A stretch of 27,651 bases of DNA from JBCCSZ01 sp039199225 (GCA_039199225.1 JBCCSZ010000072.1:1-27651); one strand, 5' to 3'; positions 9,814 to 17,732 are shown, counted from the first letter of the stretch. Numbers and translations are program-made. The notes: a model not told the origin generated them from the letters alone.

Positions 9814-10785
9814 TTACCACTTTCTCAGTCCCAGCAGTTTTTCCCCCAATTCTGATAGCTGAGCTGTTTCATACTTCGTTTGCTCCCAATTGCGTGGATC
9901 ACCCGGAAAAGCATAGCCTTCGGGCGCAATTCGATTTTTCCAGGAATTGATGCGCCAGTCTCGGAGAGAGGTGTTTTCCTCTTGAGCAGGCATCATCGAA
10001 ATGTACTGCGCAATTCTCACTTGTTCGCCAGAGTGATTGGGGCGAATGCCGTGTGGCTCAGAGCTGTTGAAGATCAGCAAATCACCTGCTTCCAGGGGTA
10101 CTTTGACGATTTTGTCCTGGAGATCAGACACATCTGGCTGGAAGCGATTTCTATCTTCGGGCTGTGTTAATTTCCAACTGTCAAAGTTTCGGAACAGCCA
10201 GGGAATGCACTGGAAGCCTCCCATGTTTTCATCCAATTGATCTGCCAGTGCCAATACGCCTTGTACGTTTTGGGGCTTGGTTTCTGGATCATAGTCCCAA
10301 TGAATGAAGCCCTTGTATTCGTAGCCAGGCCGGATGGGAAAGTTGAGGTTGGCTCGGTCTATGGTCACCCAAAGCTTTTCTGTCCCCCAGATGTCGACAA
10401 ATGCATCATACACTTTTTGCGTCTGTCGATTGTTCCACAGGTGCTGGTTGTTGTAGACCTCGACCATCCCCGTACCGGCCAATTCCTTCATTTGCATCTC
10501 CGCCCGTGGCGCCGTGTACCAACTGGACTTGTCGTTTGGGTTTTTATCCTCAAACTCCCATAAAAAGTCGGCTGTCTGTTGGGCCTGTTCCCGAGAAACA
10601 GCATTTTTGACAACCACATAGCCATTGTGCTGCCAGAATTCCCACTGCTCTATGGTCAAAACCCGAAGGCTGTCCGGACCAGCCTCCTGCCTCAATTGGA
10701 TGGTACTGCTTTTGGCCGTCGACGGATTGCCCGGAATGTCTTGGTGCTGGTTATCGGGAATCATGGTTTTATTTGACTCTTGCAT
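9814..10785 (-). CDS. PhyH-family Fe(II)/2-oxoglutarate dioxygenase
   Basis: A 323-aa cytoplasmic enzyme of the phytanoyl-CoA dioxygenase family. The iron-binding facial triad is visible as His162-x-Asp164 (FIHWDYDP) and His245 (SSEPHGIRPN), with Arg257 (EQVRIAQY) placed to bind 2-oxoglutarate. The N-terminal part has the family's WEFWQHNGYVVVKNAVS opening. The substrate cannot be told from the sequence; PhyH relatives hydroxylate acyl chains, amino-acid derivatives or small metabolites. The gene lies 29 bp after the crotonase stop on the same strand, so the two are likely co-transcribed and may act on the same acyl or carboxylate compound. Met8 is an alternative start. Confidence 0.88.
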   Translation of the reverse strand: MQESNKTMIPDNQHQDIPGNPSTAKSSTIQLRQEAGPDSLRVLTIEQWEFWQHNGYVVVKNAVSREQAQQTADFLWEFEDKNPNDKSSWYTAPRAEMQMKELAGTGMVEVYNNQHLWNNRQTQKVYDAFVDIWGTEKLWVTIDRANLNFPIRPGYEYKGFIHWDYDPETKPQNVQGVLALADQLDENMGGFQCIPWLFRNFDSWKLTQPEDRNRFQPDVSDLQDKIVKVPLEAGDLLIFNSSEPHGIRPNHSGEQVRIAQYISMMPAQEENTSLRDWRINSWKNRIAPEGYAFPGDPRNWEQTKYETAQLSELGEKLLGLRKW

Positions 10786-10814
10786 GTGGAAACTTTTTGG
10801 GTGGGTTCTAAAAA

Positions 10815-11570
10815 TTAGTTTTTGATGACCTTTTTGAAGTCCTTCAGTTCTTTTGTCTTATCGGTGAGTTCCATTTTGTAATCGCGTTCGAAGTCCAATC
10901 CTTCCTTTAGGGTATTGAGGCTACCGAATTGGTACAACTGTTTGACGGCAGCAATGGTTTGGGCGCTATTTTGTAGAATCTGGCCAATCAAAGTATCTAC
11001 TGTTTCTTTCAGTTGGGAGAGGGGGACCGATTGGTTGACCAAGCCAATGGCGGCAGCTTCTTGGCCGGAGATCGTTTTGGCCGTGAAAGACAATTCCTTT
11101 GCCTTGCGCATGCCCACCTGGTGCATCAACCGCTGAGTCATGCCCCACTTGGGAGGAATGCCCCATTTGGCGTGCGTATCGCCGATTTTGGCTTCATCTG
11201 CCGCAACGATGAGATCGAAGGCCATTAAAATCTCAAGGGCGCCCGTAAAGCAGTAGCCATTCAGCATGGCGATGGTGACCTGTGGCATATTTTCCAGCAA
11301 ACGCATGATTTCCAGCCCATCTTCCCACATCTGATAACCCGGCTCTACCTTGGTTTTCTGAAACATCGATAAATCAACACCCGCCGACCAAGACTTGCCT
11401 TCGCCTTGTACTACGACCACTCGGCAGTCATCATCTTTTGAAATCTCTGTGAGTAATTGCCGCCACTCTTGCAGCATGACTTCCGTGAGTGCGTTGAGTT
11501 TTTCCGGCCGATTCAAGGTGATCCAGGCGATATTGTCTAGCCTATTGTATTTGATCTGTGTCCATTCCAT
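10815..11570 (-). CDS. Enoyl-CoA hydratase/isomerase (crotonase) family
   Basis: A 251-aa crotonase-fold protein of normal family length. It shows LNRPEKLNAL (about residues 19-28), the first oxyanion-hole segment SWSAGVDLSMF (about 60-70) and the second around YCFTGALEI (106-114). Glu113 corresponds to the first catalytic Glu of enoyl-CoA hydratase. The second catalytic Glu is missing: the usual 'FGxPE' position reads IGDTHAKWG, with His133 in its place. The protein may therefore be an isomerase, a hydrolase or another CoA-processing activity rather than a classic hydratase. It is the first gene of a likely two-gene operon with the PhyH dioxygenase. Confidence 0.87.
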   Translation of the reverse strand: MEWTQIKYNRLDNIAWITLNRPEKLNALTEVMLQEWRQLLTEISKDDDCRVVVVQGEGKSWSAGVDLSMFQKTKVEPGYQMWEDGLEIMRLLENMPQVTIAMLNGYCFTGALEILMAFDLIVAADEAKIGDTHAKWGIPPKWGMTQRLMHQVGMRKAKELSFTAKTISGQEAAAIGLVNQSVPLSQLKETVDTLIGQILQNSAQTIAAVKQLYQFGSLNTLKEGLDFERDYKMELTDKTKELKDFKKVIKN

Positions 11571-11596
11571 ATCTATTTGCAGTGTTTTGACTAAAG

Positions 11597-11719
11597 TTAA
11601 GCCAAAACTAGAACTAATCTGAATCCAGCATACTTTTCTTTTACGACAGCTCTACATGGCTCACTTTCCACAAAGCCAGCTTTTTTAGCCCATTGGAAAG
11701 GGCTGGAATTGATTTTCAT
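11597..11719 (-). CDS. Possible 40-aa hypothetical protein
   Basis: A short open frame in the 228-bp gap between the Rpn-like gene and the crotonase. It begins MKINSSPFQWAKKAG and ends LVLVLA. ATG 11719 is preceded at a reasonable distance by AAGGTGG, a passable Shine-Dalgarno sequence. Amino-acid use looks natural, but there is no recognised family. It could be a real small protein, a leader, a fragment of a lost gene, or chance. The rest of the gap shows only a short AGCCC/GGGCT hairpin inside this ORF. Confidence 0.3.
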   Translation of the reverse strand: MKINSSPFQWAKKAGFVESEPCRAVVKEKYAGFRLVLVLA

Positions 11720-11798
11720 AACCACCTTACTCTTACAAGAATTTGCTTAAGGCTTGAGACAACCAATTTGGGGATGGTCGACAAAAGATGGTGGTTTA

Positions 11799-12695
11799 CT
11801 ATAGCTGCTCGATTTCTTCCTTGGAAAGACCAGTGCTTTTCTGAATGACATCCGTTGCTATGCCTTGCGCTTTGAGTTGCCTGGCAATTTCGAGGCTCCG
11901 TTCGGCTCTTCCTTCGGCCCGACCCTCGGCTCTTCCTTCCGCTCTCCCTTCCATCCGACCTTCTTCCAAGCCTTCTGCCCTTGAGGTATTCACGACATTG
12001 TAAATGTCTCTGTAATACTTTAAGCTTTCTTCATATGCATCTCTTTCTTCTGGGGTGAACTTTGCGATTTCCGCTGATTCGAATAGCCTTTCGAAGATTT
12101 TATCCTGCAATTTTTGGGGCCTGTTTTGCAAATCTGATAGATGCTTGAAAACGTAGAGCCATTTGTCGAAATGTGTTTCCAGTTCCTCTTCCGTTTTTTG
12201 AAACTTGGGTAGTTCAATGTAGATGAACTTCAGCTTATTGTAAAAGACCTCGCAGTTTTGATCTTTCAGCTCGACAAAATGTATGAGTTGGCTTTCCTCC
12301 TTGTGGTCATCAAATACAAAGTCTAGTATGCCCACGGTGTAAACTGGCTCCAATTTATAGTTCCAATAACCCTTTTTGGCTTGCTCCTGAATGGGAAAGG
12401 AGGCGTAGTAAACGCTTCTGTCTTTGAAGTAATTCTGTTTGGCTTTTTGAACCTCTACGATGAATCTTTCTCCGGATTCACCAACACAGTAAAGATCGAA
12501 AATGGCTTTGCGGTCGAGATCATTTTGACCTACTTGCTCGTTTCTGGAATAGGATAAGTTCTTAATCCTGTGTTTTTGAGGGAGAATTTGGTTCAGAAAA
12601 TCAATCAATAGTACCTTGTTTGGGTCAGAACCGAATAATTTCTTGAACCCAAAGTCGGTTAGAGGATTGACGTATTTTTCTTTAAGGTTGCTCAT
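11799..12695 (-). CDS. Rpn-type PD-(D/E)XK nuclease/putative transposase
   Basis: A 298-aa protein of the PDDEXK_2/Rpn (recombination-promoting nuclease, 'transposase_31-like') family. It has the family opening NPLTDFGFKKLFGSDPNKVLLIDFLNQIL and the nuclease core with Asp in AIFDLYC and Glu in FIVEVQKAK (residues about 65-95). It also has the YYASFPIQEQAKKGYWNYKLEPVYTVGILDF block. The C-terminal end carries an EGRM/EGRA tandem repeat followed by a helix ending GLSKEEIEQL, as is common in these proteins. Relatives cut DNA and promote recombination or act in phage defence; the role here is unknown. It lies 58 bp after the GNAT gene on the same strand. It looks intact. Confidence 0.88.
   Translation of the reverse strand: MSNLKEKYVNPLTDFGFKKLFGSDPNKVLLIDFLNQILPQKHRIKNLSYSRNEQVGQNDLDRKAIFDLYCVGESGERFIVEVQKAKQNYFKDRSVYYASFPIQEQAKKGYWNYKLEPVYTVGILDFVFDDHKEESQLIHFVELKDQNCEVFYNKLKFIYIELPKFQKTEEELETHFDKWLYVFKHLSDLQNRPQKLQDKIFERLFESAEIAKFTPEERDAYEESLKYYRDIYNVVNTSRAEGLEEGRMEGRAEGRAEGRAEGRAERSLEIARQLKAQGIATDVIQKSTGLSKEEIEQL
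11901..11965 (-). repeat. 12-bp tandem repeat encoding EGRA units
   Basis: About five copies of a 12-bp unit (top-strand variants cggctcttcctt, cggcccgaccct, ccgctctccctt) encode EGRM-EGRA-EGRA-EGRA-EGRA near the end of the Rpn-like protein. The unit is a multiple of three, so copy-number change by slippage would keep the frame and only alter the linker length. Confidence 0.85.
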
Positions 12696-12753
12696 TATCA
12701 GTATTTTGGCTATGGCGATAGGTACTTATGCTGAATAAGGCTGCCATACTTTA

Positions 12754-13311
12754 TTACACGCTGTTTCTATTTTCAAATTCTTGCTTGGTCATTCTGTATT
12801 GAATCAAGCTTTTGAAGACACCATCTTTTTTTACATGCTCTTTGAGCTCCGCTTCCTTTATCATCCCATTCTTGATCATAACATTCCCCGAGGCTGGATT
12901 TTCGATGAGGTGCGTTGCATATATTTTGTTCAAATTGATTTCCTGGAATCCAAATTTCAGGATTGCCTTTACTGCTTCACTGGCATATCCTTGGTTCCAA
13001 AAGGGTTCGGCGATCCAGTATCCTAGTTCGGCACGTTGAAATCTAGTGTTTACTTTTAACCCGACACCACCGATAAATTCACCTTTGGTTTTGATTCTGA
13101 TTCCAAAGCTGAATTGTGTTTTGTGTTCAAATCCTTGGTTGACAGAATTCATCCAAAATATGGCGTCTTTCTCTCCGTAAGGATGTGGAACATTTAAAGT
13201 GTTTGCCGCTATTTTCCTATTTCCTGCATACGCAATGATATTTGGAATATCCTTTACGAACAATCTTCCTAAAATCAATCTATCTGTTTCAATCTTCGGG
13301 AATGTATCCAT
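12754..13311 (-). CDS. GNAT N-acetyltransferase (RimJ/RimL type)
   Basis: A 185-aa acetyltransferase of the RimJ/RimL-like Acetyltransf_3 group. It opens with the family's PKIETDRLILGRL and contains GVGLKVNTRFQRAELGYWIAEPFWNQGYASEAVKAIL, which includes the acetyl-CoA loop (Q/R-x-x-G-x-A; NQGYAS). It then has the INLNKIYATHLIENPASGNVMIKNGM block. These enzymes acetylate protein N-termini, aminoglycosides or small amines; the substrate is unknown. The frame is open back to a GTG at 13392 (212 aa), with another ATG at 13338; ATG 13311 is chosen because the domain starts there. Upstream, 13312-13668 holds no other gene that I can support. Confidence 0.85.
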   Translation of the reverse strand: MDTFPKIETDRLILGRLFVKDIPNIIAYAGNRKIAANTLNVPHPYGEKDAIFWMNSVNQGFEHKTQFSFGIRIKTKGEFIGGVGLKVNTRFQRAELGYWIAEPFWNQGYASEAVKAILKFGFQEINLNKIYATHLIENPASGNVMIKNGMIKEAELKEHVKKDGVFKSLIQYRMTKQEFENRNSV

Positions 13312-13668
13312 TGGTCGTTTTTTCGTGCTTTGAATCATTACCTCATGCACAGCGTTTCTCTCGCGGAGCAAGTGTTCCGACGATCCTTTCACTTGTCTTT
13401 TTAATTAAGCAAAAATAGCGAATTTTAGTTTCCTTTTCTTTTTTCCTCTTTTTCTACGGAGCGAATAAGCCCCAAAGCACAGGTCATTCGGTGGATAAAA
13501 AGTGGCTATTCGTTGGTGGAATGGGTAATTTGGTAGAACAAAGCTTGGCTTGGCTCAATCTGACAAACTTTCGGGAAAACTCTTTCGTTTTAGGAATAGC
13601 CCAAACGAAGATTGCAAAGACGCTGATGAGAATCAGGAAGGTATTATCCTTTTCACACAAACTTAGGG

Positions 13669-14649
13669 ATGAAAAGACTTGTAGGCTTGTTCCTGCTGTG
13701 CGCACTCATTACACTCGGCTTGCCGCTTACTTCCAGTGGGCAGAGCCAGTTGGCGCATTGTCCCTTCAACCTTGGTTTGGAAGCCTTTCTTTCGGACCCT
13801 ACGAGCATCCAGCTCGACAATGACAGCCTGCCGGTGCGCATTCCCCTGAAGCGAGTAGGCAATCTGTTTTTCATCGAGGCAATGATTGATTCCATGATTG
13901 GAAACTTCGTCCTAGACTTGGGGGCGCCTTACCTGGTATTGAATGCTACCTATTTTCGGGATTATGAAGTAGACCAAACCTATTATTCTGGTACCATGCT
14001 CTCCGGAGAGGAATTTGTCAAACGTACCTGGATCAGGAAGTTGAACATTCAGGGGGTCGAGTATTCTCGTCTTTTGGCTGATATTACCGACTTGAGTGAA
14101 ATCGAAAATAGGAAGGGGATCAAGATTTTAGGCTTGCTGGGGGTTGATATTTTTAGGAAATTTGCCATCGATTTGGATGTACTTAACAAGCAATTGGTCT
14201 TGTGGCCTCGAAAATTGTCTCCCCAAGTAGACGCAAAATTACTGTTTGAAGTACCTATCTGGGTCAAGAATAGCGTTATATTAATGACACTAAAGTCAGG
14301 GAAGGTCTTGCTCAATTTTTCACTGGATACAGGCGCTGAGACAAACATCATGCACAATGGGCTTCGCAAGAAAGTATACAATGGCATGAAAATCCTTGGC
14401 TCTTCTTCGATGACCGATGGAAATGGTGGGCAGACAGAGGTGCTGATGGCCGTCATTGGTGGCTTGACAGCCGGAGAAAAAGAACTCAAAAGAATGCGGA
14501 CCCTCATCCTAAATCTGGAAACGATGAGTCGAGCTTACGGCAAACGGATCGATGGCATGTTGGGCTATCCATTCTTTTCAACTGGACGAATACTGATCGA
14601 CTTTACCAAGAAAAAGCTATTTGTTTATCAATACAAAAAAAGGGATTGA
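13669..14649 (+). CDS. Secreted retropepsin-like aspartic protease
   Basis: A 326-aa protein with a signal peptide (hydrophobic about residues 4-20, cleavage near SSGQSQ) and two retropepsin-like lobes. Lobe 1 has the FVLDLGAPYLVLN motif (Asp83-Leu-Gly85) and its partner GLLGVDIFRKFAIDLD (about 155-170). Lobe 2 has FSLDTGAETNIM (Asp220-Thr-Gly222) and GMLGYPFFSTGRILIDF near the end. This is the bacterial Asp_protease_2 two-lobe pattern; activity would need both aspartates. Lobe 1 has DLG instead of the usual DTG/DSG, which could weaken catalysis or turn the lobe into a binding lobe. The protein probably acts in the periplasm or outside the cell. It is the first gene of a compact operon: its stop overlaps the next start (TGATG). 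Confidence 0.87.
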   Translation: MKRLVGLFLLCALITLGLPLTSSGQSQLAHCPFNLGLEAFLSDPTSIQLDNDSLPVRIPLKRVGNLFFIEAMIDSMIGNFVLDLGAPYLVLNATYFRDYEVDQTYYSGTMLSGEEFVKRTWIRKLNIQGVEYSRLLADITDLSEIENRKGIKILGLLGVDIFRKFAIDLDVLNKQLVLWPRKLSPQVDAKLLFEVPIWVKNSVILMTLKSGKVLLNFSLDTGAETNIMHNGLRKKVYNGMKILGSSSMTDGNGGQTEVLMAVIGGLTAGEKELKRMRTLILNLETMSRAYGKRIDGMLGYPFFSTGRILIDFTKKKLFVYQYKKRD

Positions 14650-16097
14650 TGCCGAGTAGGTTTGGAAAAAATATCGAAAGGAGGTTTTATCTGCTTATCC
14701 TGCTGGTCGCAGGGGCGTGGGTTAGTGCTTTGGCACAGGGGCCGGAGCCTTCCTATCGCTATGAAGATGGAAATGTCATCATCGCATTTGAAAATATCAA
14801 AGACAAGGATTTACTCGATAGGTACCTGGGGACGATTGGCAGTTCTTTGTCGATTACCGATAGCCTGCACCGCAGCGGAGGGAAGAAAAAGACCAGTTTG
14901 GAGTGGGAATTGATCAAATACAATAAACGTACAATTGAATACCGCAAGCCCATCAAGAAACTGGCTTCGAAGGGAAAGAAAGATTTCTTCTTTGCAGATT
15001 GGGACGATTACGACGGTATGATGCCCTACGAACTGGATGTTGCCTACGGAGTAAATAGGTTCAACCAGACCTCTGTGGTCGTGGAGCAGGAGGACCAGGT
15101 GGTTTTCAGCCTATCTGATTTTCCCAATGCCAGTAGCGTCTACCTATCCGGAACCTTCAACAATTGGAGTACGCTGGGCATGCCCATGATGAACGTCGAC
15201 GGCGCGTGGGTGGCTGCGCTGCCACTGAAAGCTGGAAAGCATCTGTACAAATTTATCGTAGATGGTTCTTGGATTACCGATCCTGCCAACGGGCTGAAAG
15301 AGACCGATCGGGATGGCCATACCAATAGCGTGTTTTACAACTACAACTACACTTTCCGTTTGGTGGGTTCGCCCAATGCAAAAGAGGTTTTCTTAGCGGG
15401 AAGCTTCAACGACTGGAACCCCGAAGAATTGCGCATGCAGAAAAGTGGCCTGAGTTGGGAGCTGCCCATGTTTTTGCGAGAAGGAACACATACTTACAAA
15501 TTTGTCGTTGATGGTGAATGGGTGTTGGATCCCCTAAACTCCATCATCGTAGAAGACGAAAAGGGACATAAAAACTCCAAATTGACTTTTGGGAAGCCCT
15601 ATATCTTTGAAATCGATCGATTTGCAGATGCTAAGGAAGTTATTCTAACCGGTAATTTTAACAATTGGCAAAAGCGAGAACTGTACATGGCAAAAGAAGG
15701 CGATCGCTGGCAGTTTCCCGTCGTTTTGCGACCAGGCAACTACGAATATAAATACATTGTAGACGGCCGGGAAATGTGCGATCCTACCAATGCACACACC
15801 ATAGGGAGTGGAAAAAAGCAGAATTCCATCCTTGCTGTTCGTCCAAACTACACTTTCAAGCTAGATGGCTACGGCTCTGCCAAAGAAGTCCTTCTGTCGG
15901 GTACGTTCAACGATTGGTCGGTGGATGGCTACACGATGGAAAAGGTGGGAGATGCTTGGCAGATAAAGTTGCACCTACCGAGGGGGAAAGTCCGCTATAA
16001 ATTTATCGTCGATGGAAAGTGGATTCGCGATCCCGAGAACGAATTTTGGGAATACAATCAGTTTGATACCAAAAATTCTATCTTGTGGATAAACTAG
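14649..16097 (+). CDS. Secreted protein with four CBM48-like modules
   Basis: A 482-aa protein with a signal peptide (about residues 13-29, ending ALAQG), an N-terminal region of about 110 residues with no recognised fold, and four tandem AMPK/CBM48-like glycogen-binding modules of about 80 residues (about 150-231, 234-314, 317-395, 400-482). Each has the pattern V.L.G.FN(N/D)W, a W-containing strand, then YKF(I/V)VDG.W..DP.N. There is no glycosidase, kinase or other catalytic domain, so it looks like a pure alpha-glucan or protein-interaction module. TTG at 14646 is also in frame, but ATG 14649 (TGATG overlap with the protease stop) is preferred. Translational coupling to the protease suggests a joint function. 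Confidence 0.9.
   Translation: MPSRFGKNIERRFYLLILLVAGAWVSALAQGPEPSYRYEDGNVIIAFENIKDKDLLDRYLGTIGSSLSITDSLHRSGGKKKTSLEWELIKYNKRTIEYRKPIKKLASKGKKDFFFADWDDYDGMMPYELDVAYGVNRFNQTSVVVEQEDQVVFSLSDFPNASSVYLSGTFNNWSTLGMPMMNVDGAWVAALPLKAGKHLYKFIVDGSWITDPANGLKETDRDGHTNSVFYNYNYTFRLVGSPNAKEVFLAGSFNDWNPEELRMQKSGLSWELPMFLREGTHTYKFVVDGEWVLDPLNSIIVEDEKGHKNSKLTFGKPYIFEIDRFADAKEVILTGNFNNWQKRELYMAKEGDRWQFPVVLRPGNYEYKYIVDGREMCDPTNAHTIGSGKKQNSILAVRPNYTFKLDGYGSAKEVLLSGTFNDWSVDGYTMEKVGDAWQIKLHLPRGKVRYKFIVDGKWIRDPENEFWEYNQFDTKNSILWIN
15096..16094 (+). repeat. Four tandem CBM48/AMPK-like coding repeats
   Basis: Four diverged in-frame units of about 245 bp. Signature pairs by unit: SGTFNNWS/YKFIVDGSWITDP, AGSFNDWN/YKFVVDGEWVLDP, TGNFNNWQ/YKYIVDGREMCDP, SGTFNDWS/YKFIVDGKWIRDP. 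Unit 3 departs most from the consensus (REMC in place of a Trp strand). Confidence 0.88.
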
Positions 16098-16108
16098 AAG
16101 ATTTAACT

Positions 16109-16474
16109 ATGGACACGCCCAACAGCCACATCAATTATGTCGAGTTTAAAGCGCACGACTTGGAGCGCATCAAGCAGTTTTACCACCAAGCCTTTGGTTG
16201 GACCTTCACGGATTACGGCCCGAACTATGTCGCTTTTGCGGATAGTGGGATTGAAGGAGGTTTTGAAAAAACAGACGAGCCCATCGTCAATAGCGTATTG
16301 GTTGTACTGCACCACGATAATCTGGAAAGCATCCTGCAGACTGTCATAGCCGCTGGTGGCAGCATTTCAAAGGAGGTTTTCTCCTTTCCGGGAGGCCGCC
16401 GGTTTCAATTCCTGGACCCCTCGGGCAATGAATTGGCTGTTTGGTGCGAAGAGGGCAAAGAAGCCACGTCATAA
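16109..16474 (+). CDS. VOC-family (glyoxalase-like) protein
   Basis: A 121-aa vicinal-oxygen-chelate protein: SHINYVEFKAHDLERIKQFYHQAFGW at the start, then YVAFADSGIEGGF, VLVVLHHDNLESILQTVIAAGG, and the closing GGRRFQFLDPSGNELAVW. This is the single-module size of uncharacterised glyoxalase/bleomycin-resistance-like proteins. Metal-site candidates include the early His and the Glu in NELAVW. The substrate is unknown. The frame is open from GTG 16085, but ATG 16109 matches the domain start and leaves an 11-bp gap after the CBM48 gene. It is probably co-transcribed with the protease/CBM48 pair but has no signal peptide. Convergent with the alcohol dehydrogenase, 4 bp between stops. Confidence 0.87.
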   Translation: MDTPNSHINYVEFKAHDLERIKQFYHQAFGWTFTDYGPNYVAFADSGIEGGFEKTDEPIVNSVLVVLHHDNLESILQTVIAAGGSISKEVFSFPGGRRFQFLDPSGNELAVWCEEGKEATS

Positions 16475-16478
16475 CTGC

Positions 16479-17597
16479 CTACTCAAACACAATGACCCCT
16501 TTGGCATTTTTGCCGGACAGCATATCGTCGAATGCCTGCTGAAGGTCTTCCAGTGGATACTCCCTGGTAATCATTTCATCTAAGCGAAGGCTTCCCTTTC
16601 GGTACAGCTCCATCAGCTTTGGAAAATCTACCTGTGGTCGGCACTTTCCGTAAAGTGGATTGATGTAGATTTTATCCCATTCGAACAAGCGCATGTCAAT
16701 GGTGATTTCCTCTTCGATGCCACTGACCTGAACGGCCATCCCGGCATTGCGGATCATGGCAAGAGGCGCGGCGCCCAATGCTGGGATGGCTGTACATTCA
16801 AAAGCATAATCGGCTCCTCGACCATTGCACATCGCCTGAACTTGCACAGCAACCTGCATCAATCCCTCATCTGCCTTATCTGCCAGGATCACATCTGTGG
16901 CGCCAAATTGCCGGGCCAACTGCAATTTTTGGGGATTGATATCGACCCCTATGATGCGGGCGGCTCCCGACACATCGGCTGCCTGAATGACATTCAGCCC
17001 CACACCACCACAGCCTAAAACAACTACGGAACTCCCCGCCTGCACCCGGGCCGCATTGACCACCGAGCCATAACCCGTCATAACACCGCAACTGATGATG
17101 GCTGCTGCCGAAAAATTGAGCTTTTCCATCTCTACCTTCACCAAAGCCGATTGCTTCACCAGGGCATACTCGCTCAGGGTTCCCAGGTTGAAGGAGCGCT
17201 CAATTGCCTGCCCGTGCCATTTTGAACCTTCCAGGTGCGCATGCCCGGGCGTATGTCCATTGGCACCGGCGACCACCGGCGAATGATTTTCGCAAATGTG
17301 CTGGTTGCCCTCCTCGCATTGGAAGCACTTCAGGCAAGGCGTTGCCCAGTTGAGGATGACCTGGTCGCCTACTGATAATCCCTCTACTTCTGCTCCGACT
17401 TCTACGACGATTCCAGCCCCCTCGTGTCCCATAATGATCGGTTTTCCCCAGGACAGAGAGTCATAGTCGGTGTGGCAAAGTCCCGCTGCCTTCATCTTCA
17501 CTAAGACTTCATCGGCCAAGGGGGCGGAGAGCTGAATTTGATCGATCAGGAAACGGCCGTCCCCTCGGGCGATGGCACTTTTTGCAGAAACAGACAT
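16479..17597 (-). CDS. Zinc-dependent alcohol dehydrogenase (class III-like)
   Basis: A 372-aa medium-chain dehydrogenase of the AdhC/class III-like group. Catalytic zinc ligands are Cys41 (GLCHTDYDS), His58 (MGHEGAG) and Cys170 (IISCGVMTG). Structural zinc cysteines are 88, 91, 94 and 102 (CLKCFQCEEGNQHIC). The Rossmann motif GCGGVG is at about 195-200, followed by Asp219 in GVDINPQKL, which favours NAD(H). Both zinc sites are complete, so it should be active; likely substrates are primary alcohols or aldehyde-thiol adducts, not decidable from sequence. It is divergent from an AraC-type regulator across a 135-bp gap holding a palindrome, so regulation by that protein is plausible. Confidence 0.9.
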   Translation of the reverse strand: MSVSAKSAIARGDGRFLIDQIQLSAPLADEVLVKMKAAGLCHTDYDSLSWGKPIIMGHEGAGIVVEVGAEVEGLSVGDQVILNWATPCLKCFQCEEGNQHICENHSPVVAGANGHTPGHAHLEGSKWHGQAIERSFNLGTLSEYALVKQSALVKVEMEKLNFSAAAIISCGVMTGYGSVVNAARVQAGSSVVVLGCGGVGLNVIQAADVSGAARIIGVDINPQKLQLARQFGATDVILADKADEGLMQVAVQVQAMCNGRGADYAFECTAIPALGAAPLAMIRNAGMAVQVSGIEEEITIDMRLFEWDKIYINPLYGKCRPQVDFPKLMELYRKGSLRLDEMITREYPLEDLQQAFDDMLSGKNAKGVIVFE

Positions 17598-17677
17598 GAG
17601 CGTTGATTTTCATTATGAGTTGTAAATATCGCTTGTCGATTTGGCTTCTACTTTCCTTTTTTTGTCTGAAAAGTTAA

Positions 17678-17694
17678 CTATTTTGTAAAAATAG
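17678..17694. promoter_or_regulatory. Palindrome between adh and araC-type genes
   Basis: CTATTTT-GTA-AAAATAG is a perfect 7-bp inverted repeat with a 3-bp spacer in the 135-bp divergent intergenic region. It is placed 39 bp before the AraC-type start and about 80 bp before the dehydrogenase start. It could be an operator or part of a promoter. It is AT-rich, so chance is not excluded. Confidence 0.35.
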
Positions 17695-17732
17695 AAGGTG
17701 TTTTCTCTCTTTCTAGTTAAAATAGGACATTG

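Noticed and set aside
11679..11698. AGCCC/GGGCT hairpin after the Rpn-like gene
   Set aside because: No T-run on the minus strand after the stem; lies within the possible 40-aa ORF.
13484..13705. 73-aa minus-strand frame in the GNAT-protease gap
   Set aside because: Hydrophobic run looks like chance; overlaps the protease start and has no family features.
13491..13823. 110-aa plus-strand open frame before the protease gene
   Set aside because: No domain, unnatural composition, and overlaps the signal peptide of the well-supported protease in another frame.
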